Positions 58,821 through 64,000 of a stretch of DNA of 64,000 bases are shown here, in pieces (the first letter of the stretch is position 1; each line of letters starts with the position of its first letter). The notes beneath the pieces are model-generated. The model was not told the origin of the DNA, made no database searches, and saw nothing but the letters and a program-made list of their open reading frames with translations. Source of the DNA: Treponema sp. Its GTDB lineage: Bacteria; Spirochaetota; Spirochaetia; Treponematales; Treponemataceae. The position numbers and the translations under genes were made by a program. The stretch is taken from positions 1 through 64,000 of the forward strand of contig JAEDJA010000003.1 of the NCBI GenBank assembly GCA_016296575.1, read 5' to 3'.

Positions 58821-60220
58821 TAGTAACCTACCTTGGCAATCATCATTGTAACGTCATCATGAAGCTTTTTGTCGCCGTTATATTCCATGATCAAATCTAC
58901 AATATCATCTACAAATTCCTGAGGTGATTTTGCAGCGCCGGCCTGAAGAGTCTGTTTGAAGATTTCTGTATCACCAAGCTCAACGCCTTCATCATTCATA
59001 ACTTCAGAAACACCGTCAGTTGCCATAAGGATGGTGTCACCGCGGAAAAGACGTTTTTCTGCAACCTGAATTGAATCCAAATCAAGTTCAAGAATACCAA
59101 TAACCGAACAGTTTGATGTAAGCGGTTTAATTCGATATCCGTCAGGAGCTGGTGAAAGAATAACTGGGTCAGACATGGAAGCATTGATGTAGCGGATTGT
59201 CATCTGTGCAGTATCAACAATACCCAGGAACAATACAGTATATTTATCCTGAAGGTGCATTCCCTTAATAGCTTTATCTACAGCACCAACTACAGAAACC
59301 AGATCCGATTTATTTTCAATAATTTTTACAGTGTTGATAACCAAACCCATGAGAAGAGCAGCTGGAAGACCTTTACCAGAAACGTCTCCAAGCATAAGAA
59401 GTGTGCGGTTCTGATCGATTGGAAGAATTGAGAAGTAGTCACCAGATACGTTTACCAAAGGTCGGAAGTATGTGGCAATCTTCAGTTTATTGATGTTAGG
59501 AATTTTCTGTGGAAGGAAGGACTGCTGTGTTACGGCAAGCTGTTCCCATTCCTTTGTTGTAGCAGAAATTTCAGAAAGTGTAAGAAGAGTATCTGATCGT
59601 GTTACAAATCGTTTGAATTCTTCATAAAGACGGCCGTAAATGTCCAGGTCAAAAAGGCGTGAATATTTACAGAATACAAAAAAGTGCATTTTGTTGTAAA
59701 CAATGAAGAATCCCCGTGATTTTTTGTAGCGGGAAGTTACACCAAGATGGCGATCGAAGAATTTAATTCCATCCGGCCAGTTTTCTGGGAAATTCTGAAG
59801 AAGCTTTGTATGAGTTTCTTCATTTTGTGTAAGGCGGTCTGGACTGTTATACAAAAGGTAGTTTTTATTGCGGTCGTAATAAATAACAGAACAGTCACCT
59901 TTAGCTTCGAGGATTTCTCCTACAACACTAAAAAAGTCATCATTTGTGTAACAGAAACGCAGACGGTTGATGAATTCTGAAATAAGTGTTGTTTCTCCTG
60001 TTTCAATAGTCTTCTGACGAGCAAGAACAAGAAGCTTACTACGGATTCTTGATGTTACGAAAACAGTGATAATGAAAATAAAAATAACAACAAGAAATGA
60101 ATAGTAAGGACCATCTGAGTCAATCTGTCTTGGAAGCAGATTAATTGTGAGAAGTCCAAAAAGCAGAATACCAGCCATATTGGCTAAAGTAAGAATAATC
60201 TTTTTACGGGTTTTATACAT
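58820..60220 (-). CDS. SpoIIE-type protein phosphatase
   Basis: A 466-residue protein with two membrane helices near the start (about 7-30 and 37-57), a GAF-like or HAMP-less sensing region (about 75-230) and a SpoIIE/PP2C phosphatase (about 250-466) with LMLGDVSGKGLPAALLMG, LMATDGVSEVMND and HDDVTMMIAK. It pairs with the larger phosphatase; the two may respond to different signals and act on one STAS protein. The ATG at 60220 is chosen (GAGGTGG upstream); a GTG two codons earlier is possible. A sigma-28-type promoter candidate lies about 50 bases upstream. Confidence 0.9.
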   Translation of the reverse strand: MYKTRKKIILTLANMAGILLFGLLTINLLPRQIDSDGPYYSFLVVIFIFIITVFVTSRIRSKLLVLARQKTIETGETTLISEFINRLRFCYTNDDFFSVVGEILEAKGDCSVIYYDRNKNYLLYNSPDRLTQNEETHTKLLQNFPENWPDGIKFFDRHLGVTSRYKKSRGFFIVYNKMHFFVFCKYSRLFDLDIYGRLYEEFKRFVTRSDTLLTLSEISATTKEWEQLAVTQQSFLPQKIPNINKLKIATYFRPLVNVSGDYFSILPIDQNRTLLMLGDVSGKGLPAALLMGLVINTVKIIENKSDLVSVVGAVDKAIKGMHLQDKYTVLFLGIVDTAQMTIRYINASMSDPVILSPAPDGYRIKPLTSNCSVIGILELDLDSIQVAEKRLFRGDTILMATDGVSEVMNDEGVELGDTEIFKQTLQAGAAKSPQEFVDDIVDLIMEYNGDKKLHDDVTMMIAKVGY

Positions 60221-60269
60221 AACCACCTCGAATCGACCGAATTTAAAAAATGTATTTTATTATAACACA

Positions 60270-60297
60270 GTATCGGCAGAATTCGAGTAAAAGTTTA
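60270..60297 (-). promoter_or_regulatory. Sigma-28-type promoter candidate
   Basis: On the minus strand TAAA (60297-60294), 16 bases, GCCGATAC (60277-60270). The FliA consensus is TAAA, about 15 bases, GCCGATAA. It would start just before the SpoIIE phosphatase gene. A TATAAT is also present just downstream (60264-60259). Confidence 0.5.
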
Positions 60298-60299
60298 GG

Positions 60300-61427
60300 T
60301 TAGCCCAGTTTAGAAAGAGGCATAAGCTCAGGTTTTTCTGTTGGTTTTTCCATTTCCATATACTGTTCCAGAAGAGCCTTTTCTTTTGAAGAAAGATGAG
60401 ATGGAATCTGAACCATGATTTTTACGTAAAGATCACCTTTTCGTGTAGAACCTGAGTAAGGAACGCCTTCTCCTTTAATGCGAAGAAGCTTTCCGTTGCC
60501 AGTACCAGCTGGAACTTTAAATGAAACTTCTTTGTCATCAAGAGATTTGATTTTAATTTCTGCTCCCAATGCTGCCTGAGACATGGAAATTGGAACTGCA
60601 CAGTAAAGATCCTGACCATCCCGTTCAAAATATGCATGAGGTTCAACATGTACCATAACCAGAAGATCTCCGGCTGGAGCTCCGTTGGAACCTGCGTCAC
60701 CCTGGCGTGGAATTACAATGCGTTTTCCATCATCTGTTCCAGCTGGGATTGTAAGACTCATGGCTTTGTTTTTTTCTACAAGACCTGAACCACGGCAGGA
60801 AGCACAAGGTTTTTCAATTACGCTTCCCTTACCCGAACATTTTGGACAGGTCTGCTGAATCTGGAAGAAACCGTTTCCGCTGCGTACCTGACCCATTCCT
60901 TTACAGGTAGGACATGTTTTTTTACCGGTACCACCTGTTCCTCCACAGGAATCACAGGCTTCTGCATGACGGAAATGGATTTCGGCTTTTGTACCGTAAA
61001 CTGCATCGCGGAAGGAAATCTGAAGGTCATAGCGAAGACTGGCACCAGCCTGTGATCCCTGATTGCGTCTTGAACCACCACCAAAGCCACCGCCGAAAAT
61101 ATTATCGAAAATATCGCCGAATCCGCCGCCCATGCCGCCAAAAAGATCGCTGAAATCCTGATAAGCATGAGAATACTGTCCTCCGCCACCCTGATCCATG
61201 CCGTCTACACCTGCAAAACCATACTGGTCATACAGAGGACGTTTCTTTTCGTCAGACAAAACTTCGTAGGCTTCTGTTGCTTCACGGAATTTTTCTTCGG
61301 CTTCTTTATCGCCCGGGTTTTTATCCGGATGGTATTTTACCGCAAGCTTTCGGTAAGCTCGTTTGATATCTTCCTGTGCAGCGTTTTTTTCAACGCCTAA
61401 TACTTCGTAATAATCTCGCTTTGCCAT
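60300..61427 (-). CDS. dnaJ: Chaperone DnaJ
   Basis: A 375-residue full-length DnaJ: J domain (1-70) with HPD in KYHPDKNPG, a Gly/Phe-rich linker (about 75-125), four zinc-finger repeats (CDSCGGTG, CPTCKGMG, CPKCSGKG, CASCRGSG) and the C-terminal substrate-binding domains. It delivers unfolded proteins to DnaK and stimulates its ATPase. It lies 133 bases after dnaK with a hairpin between. Confidence 0.97.
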   Translation of the reverse strand: MAKRDYYEVLGVEKNAAQEDIKRAYRKLAVKYHPDKNPGDKEAEEKFREATEAYEVLSDEKKRPLYDQYGFAGVDGMDQGGGGQYSHAYQDFSDLFGGMGGGFGDIFDNIFGGGFGGGSRRNQGSQAGASLRYDLQISFRDAVYGTKAEIHFRHAEACDSCGGTGGTGKKTCPTCKGMGQVRSGNGFFQIQQTCPKCSGKGSVIEKPCASCRGSGLVEKNKAMSLTIPAGTDDGKRIVIPRQGDAGSNGAPAGDLLVMVHVEPHAYFERDGQDLYCAVPISMSQAALGAEIKIKSLDDKEVSFKVPAGTGNGKLLRIKGEGVPYSGSTRKGDLYVKIMVQIPSHLSSKEKALLEQYMEMEKPTEKPELMPLSKLG

Positions 61428-61452
61428 ATATTATTCCTTCATACCATAATAC

Positions 61453-61483
61453 GCAAATAGGAGCCCGGCAGGCCCCTGTTTGC
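61453..61483. other. Hairpin in the dnaK-dnaJ spacer
   Basis: A stem of 12 pairs in 13 (GCAAACAGGGGCC with GGCTCCTATTTGC on the minus strand, 5-base loop). No T-run follows, so it is more likely an RNA-processing or partial-termination element setting dnaK above dnaJ. Confidence 0.5.
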
Positions 61484-61560
61484 TTTACATTAGATTTTAG
61501 TGCTTGCTTCCAACTTTACGTTTTGTCAGCTAACTTTTCAAAGTACATTTGGTTGATTTA

Positions 61561-63522
61561 TTAGTTATCATCCTTTACTTCAAAGTCAACATCATCGGCA
61601 CTGCCTTTATCAAATCCGCTTGACTTGGATCCAGCATCTGCACCAGCATCACCAGCTGCACCTTCGGCACCTTCGGCACCTCCAGCTCCTGGCTGAGCAC
61701 CGGCAGCACCCTGCTGTTTGTACAGTTCTTCGGCGATTTTGTATGAAGCCTGCTGCAATGCTTCTGTTTTTGCTTTGATTTCTTCTGTATTGTCAGATTC
61801 CAAAGCTTTTTTCAGTTCTGCAACTGCATCTTCAATCTTCTGTTTTTCGGCTGAATCTACTTTATCTCCAAGATCTTTAAGAGTTTTTTCTGTTGCATAG
61901 ATCATGCTGTCTGCATTGTTACGTGCATCAACACCTTCGCGTTTTGCTTTATCAGCTTCGGCGTTGGCTTCTGCTTCTTTAACCATGCGTTCAATTTCAG
62001 CATCAGAAAGTCCTGAAGAAGATGTAATCTGAATGTGCTGTTCTTTTCCTGTTCCAAGATCTTTAGCAGATACGTGAACAATACCGTTGGCATCAATGTC
62101 GAATGTAACTTCAATCTGTGGAACACCACGTGGAGCGGCTGGAATACCAACAAGGTCAAAGTTTCCAAGTGTACGGTTCTGGGCAGCCATTTCGCGTTCA
62201 CCCTGAAGTACGTGGATAGAAACTGCAGTCTGTCCATCGGCAGCTGTAGAGAAGATCTGTGATTTTTTAGTTGGAATTGTTGTGTTGCGTGGAATAAGCT
62301 TTGTGAATACACCACCCATTGTTTCAATACCAAGAGAAAGTGGAGTTACGTCCAAAAGAAGGATGTCTTTTACATCGCCACCAAGAACACCACCCTGAAC
62401 TGCAGCACCAACAGCAACAGCTTCATCTGGGTTTACTGAGCGGTTTCCTTCTTTTCCGAAAATCTGTTTAACGATTTCCTGAACCTTTGGCATACGTGAA
62501 GATCCACCAACCAGGAGAACTTCGTCGATATCTGAAGCAGAAATTCCTGCATCACGAATTGCTTTTTCACATGGTTCTTTTGTAGCCTGGAACAGGTGGT
62601 CTGTCATAGCTTCGAACTGAGCACGTGTAAGGTTTTTCTGAAGGTGTTTTGGACCTGTGCTATCCGCTGTAATAAATGGAAGGTTGATGTCTACTGAAGT
62701 CTGGTTAGAAAGACCGATTTTTGCATTTTCTGCTGCTTCACGAAGACGCTGCATAGCCATTGCATCATTTCCAAGGTCAATGCCTGTGTCTTTTTTAAAT
62801 TCATCGATGAGCCAGTTTGTTACAACGCGGTCCCAGTCATCACCACCAAGCTGTGTGTTTCCGTTTGTTGATTTTACTTCGTAAACACCGTCAGCAAGTT
62901 CAAGAATGGAAATATCGAATGTACCACCACCAAGGTCGTAAACAGCTACTGTGCGTTCTTTAGACTGATCTTTTCCAAATCCGAATGCAAGAGCTGCAGC
63001 AGTTGGTTCGTTGATGATACGCTGAACATTCAACCCAGCGATTTTACCAGCATCTTTTGTAGCCTGACGCTGTGCATCGTTGAAGTAAGCTGGAACTGTA
63101 ATAACAGCTTCTGTTACTTCTGTACCAAGGTAATCTTCTGCAGTTTTCTTCATCTTCTGAAGAACGAAAGCTGAGATTTCCTGTGGAGAATATTTTTTCT
63201 TAGTACCGTTTTCATCAATTTCAATACGAACGTCAGCACCGTTATCTACTACTGTATATGGAAGCTTTGTTGCTTCACCTTTAAGATCACTGTATTTAAG
63301 ACCAATAAGGCGTTTTGCTGAATATACTGTGTTTTTTGGGTTTGTAACCATCTGGTTTTTGGCAGGTGCACCAACAATGCGGTCACCTTTAGATGTAAAA
63401 CCAACGATAGATGGAGTTGTGCGTCCACCTTCTGAGTTCTGGATTACTACAGGGTCGCCGTTTTCCATTACAGCAACACAAGAGTTAGTTGTTCCCAAGT
63501 CGATACCAATAATTTTTCCCAT
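61561..63522 (-). CDS. dnaK: Molecular chaperone DnaK (Hsp70)
   Basis: A 653-residue Hsp70. It opens MGKIIGIDLGTTNSCVAV (phosphate-binding loop 1) and has the second Hsp70 signature (VYDLGGGTFDISIL) and the interdomain linker (DILLLDVTPLSLGIET). The nucleotide-binding domain covers about 1-385, then the substrate-binding domain, then a Gly/Ala-rich C-terminal tail ending in acidic residues. It lies 46 bases after grpE with GGAGG before the ATG. No CIRCE element is seen in the spacer, but the operon start is outside the window. Confidence 0.98.
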   Translation of the reverse strand: MGKIIGIDLGTTNSCVAVMENGDPVVIQNSEGGRTTPSIVGFTSKGDRIVGAPAKNQMVTNPKNTVYSAKRLIGLKYSDLKGEATKLPYTVVDNGADVRIEIDENGTKKKYSPQEISAFVLQKMKKTAEDYLGTEVTEAVITVPAYFNDAQRQATKDAGKIAGLNVQRIINEPTAAALAFGFGKDQSKERTVAVYDLGGGTFDISILELADGVYEVKSTNGNTQLGGDDWDRVVTNWLIDEFKKDTGIDLGNDAMAMQRLREAAENAKIGLSNQTSVDINLPFITADSTGPKHLQKNLTRAQFEAMTDHLFQATKEPCEKAIRDAGISASDIDEVLLVGGSSRMPKVQEIVKQIFGKEGNRSVNPDEAVAVGAAVQGGVLGGDVKDILLLDVTPLSLGIETMGGVFTKLIPRNTTIPTKKSQIFSTAADGQTAVSIHVLQGEREMAAQNRTLGNFDLVGIPAAPRGVPQIEVTFDIDANGIVHVSAKDLGTGKEQHIQITSSSGLSDAEIERMVKEAEANAEADKAKREGVDARNNADSMIYATEKTLKDLGDKVDSAEKQKIEDAVAELKKALESDNTEEIKAKTEALQQASYKIAEELYKQQGAAGAQPGAGGAEGAEGAAGDAGADAGSKSSGFDKGSADDVDFEVKDDN

Positions 63523-63568
63523 GATTTTATTCCTCCAGGCAGGTTATTCTGCCATATTTACAAGTTTT

Positions 63569-64000
63569 TTATGCTTCCGGAACTTCTACCATTACTTTGG
63601 CGTTTCGGATTACTTTATCTTTAAGCTTATAGCCTTTAAGATAAATTTCTTTTAAAGTTTCTTTTTCTGCTTTTGGATTTGGCATGCGGCCAATAGCTTC
63701 GTGAATTTCAGGATTGAAATCGTCGCCTGCTTTACCGTAACTTTCCAGGTTATACTTGTCTTCAAGCATTTTAACCAGGTTCTTGTTGATCATTTTTACG
63801 CCGTCTGCAATTGCTTTTGCATCCTTTGCATCTTTTGCAGCTTCAATTGTACGGTCAAAATTATCAAGACTGTCCAAAAGATCAGCAAGAAGATTAGCAT
63901 TGGCATAATCGTATGCATCCTGCTTTTCTTTAATCATGCGCTTGCGGTAATTATCAAAATCTGCAGCACGACGGAGAAGCTGATCTTTAAGATCTGCAAC
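63569..64000 (-). CDS. grpE: Nucleotide exchange factor GrpE (partial)
   Basis: The 3' part of grpE, open to the window edge at 64000 without a start: 143 residues are visible. The helix RRAADFDNYRKR lies at the edge, continuing with MIKEKQDAYDYANANLLADLLDSLDNFDR, the family core; the C-terminal beta domain ends KVMVEVPEA. GrpE releases ADP from DnaK. The N-terminal region, usually acidic and variable, is outside. It heads grpE-dnaK-dnaJ. Confidence 0.96.
   Translation of the reverse strand, partial: VADLKDQLLRRAADFDNYRKRMIKEKQDAYDYANANLLADLLDSLDNFDRTIEAAKDAKDAKAIADGVKMINKNLVKMLEDKYNLESYGKAGDDFNPEIHEAIGRMPNPKAEKETLKEIYLKGYKLKDKVIRNAKVMVEVPEA

Overview
The window is a spirochete chromosome segment, almost certainly from a Treponema of the gut or rumen type. 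The evidence is gene content and order. There is a periplasmic-flagellum operon running flbD-motA-motB-fliL-fliM-fliY-fliO-fliP-fliQ-fliR-flhB-flhA-flhF-flhG-fliA, and a V-type ATPase operon in the treponemal order E, DUF2764, A, B, D, I, K. groES stands alone. Large GH2 and GH31 glycosidases and galactose mutarotase suggest life on plant or host sugars. Base composition is AT-rich, by eye.

Layout. (1) 1-2400 is an accessory patch: an orphan Rhs toxin tip with a candidate immunity gene, a DUF4160/DUF2442 pair, and the frameshifted remnant of an AlbA_2-type ATP-binding protein. (2) 2400-21440 is mostly core: ychF, a GH2 enzyme, a hybrid sensor kinase divergent from it, groES, a DUF763 protein, the thyX-ybaB-recR-ybaK run, a DUF308 membrane protein, a double cyclic-nucleotide-binding regulator, and a forward operon (PHP phosphoesterase, unknown protein, Xre-cupin regulator, second PHP protein, M16-like protein). 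(3) 21440-29570 is a second accessory patch: 5-formyl-THF cyclo-ligase, tRNA-Asn, a Phd antitoxin with a frameshifted PIN toxin, an Xre/membrane-protein pair, two unrelated AAA-type ATPases (DUF234-like and DUF4143), an apparently C-terminally shortened GH31 enzyme, and several short repeat and palindromic elements. (4) 29570-36840 is the V-ATPase operon. (5) 36960-38020 is galM. (6) 38060-55420 is the motility operon on the minus strand, with four poorly known spirochete proteins at its distal end. (7) 55550-60220 is a partner-switching set: two SpoIIE-type phosphatases, a STAS protein and a small helical protein. (8) 60300-64000 is grpE-dnaK-dnaJ.

How it fits together. The flbD operon builds the rotor/switch (FliM, FliY), the stator (MotA, MotB) and the export gate (FliOPQR-FlhBA), with placement and number control (FlhF, FlhG) and the late sigma factor (FliA). 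A candidate sigma-28-type promoter lies in front of the first SpoIIE phosphatase gene, so FliA may control the phosphatase/STAS module transcribed just upstream of flbD. The V-ATPase c-ring carries the residues used for Na+ in Enterococcus hirae NtpK, which suggests sodium-coupled energetics.

I found no CRISPR array, no intact transposase and no rRNA. The most unusual items are: the orphan Rhs/immunity cassette; a PIN toxin broken exactly at an A AAA AAC slippery heptamer; four exact-period 23-bp repeats upstream of the DUF4143 ATPase; an M16-family protein without its zinc site; a methionine/glycine-rich linker in FliY; two candidate leaderless promoters; overlapping divergent promoters between the GH2 enzyme and the sensor kinase; and a cluster of nested palindromes at the end of the V-ATPase operon.
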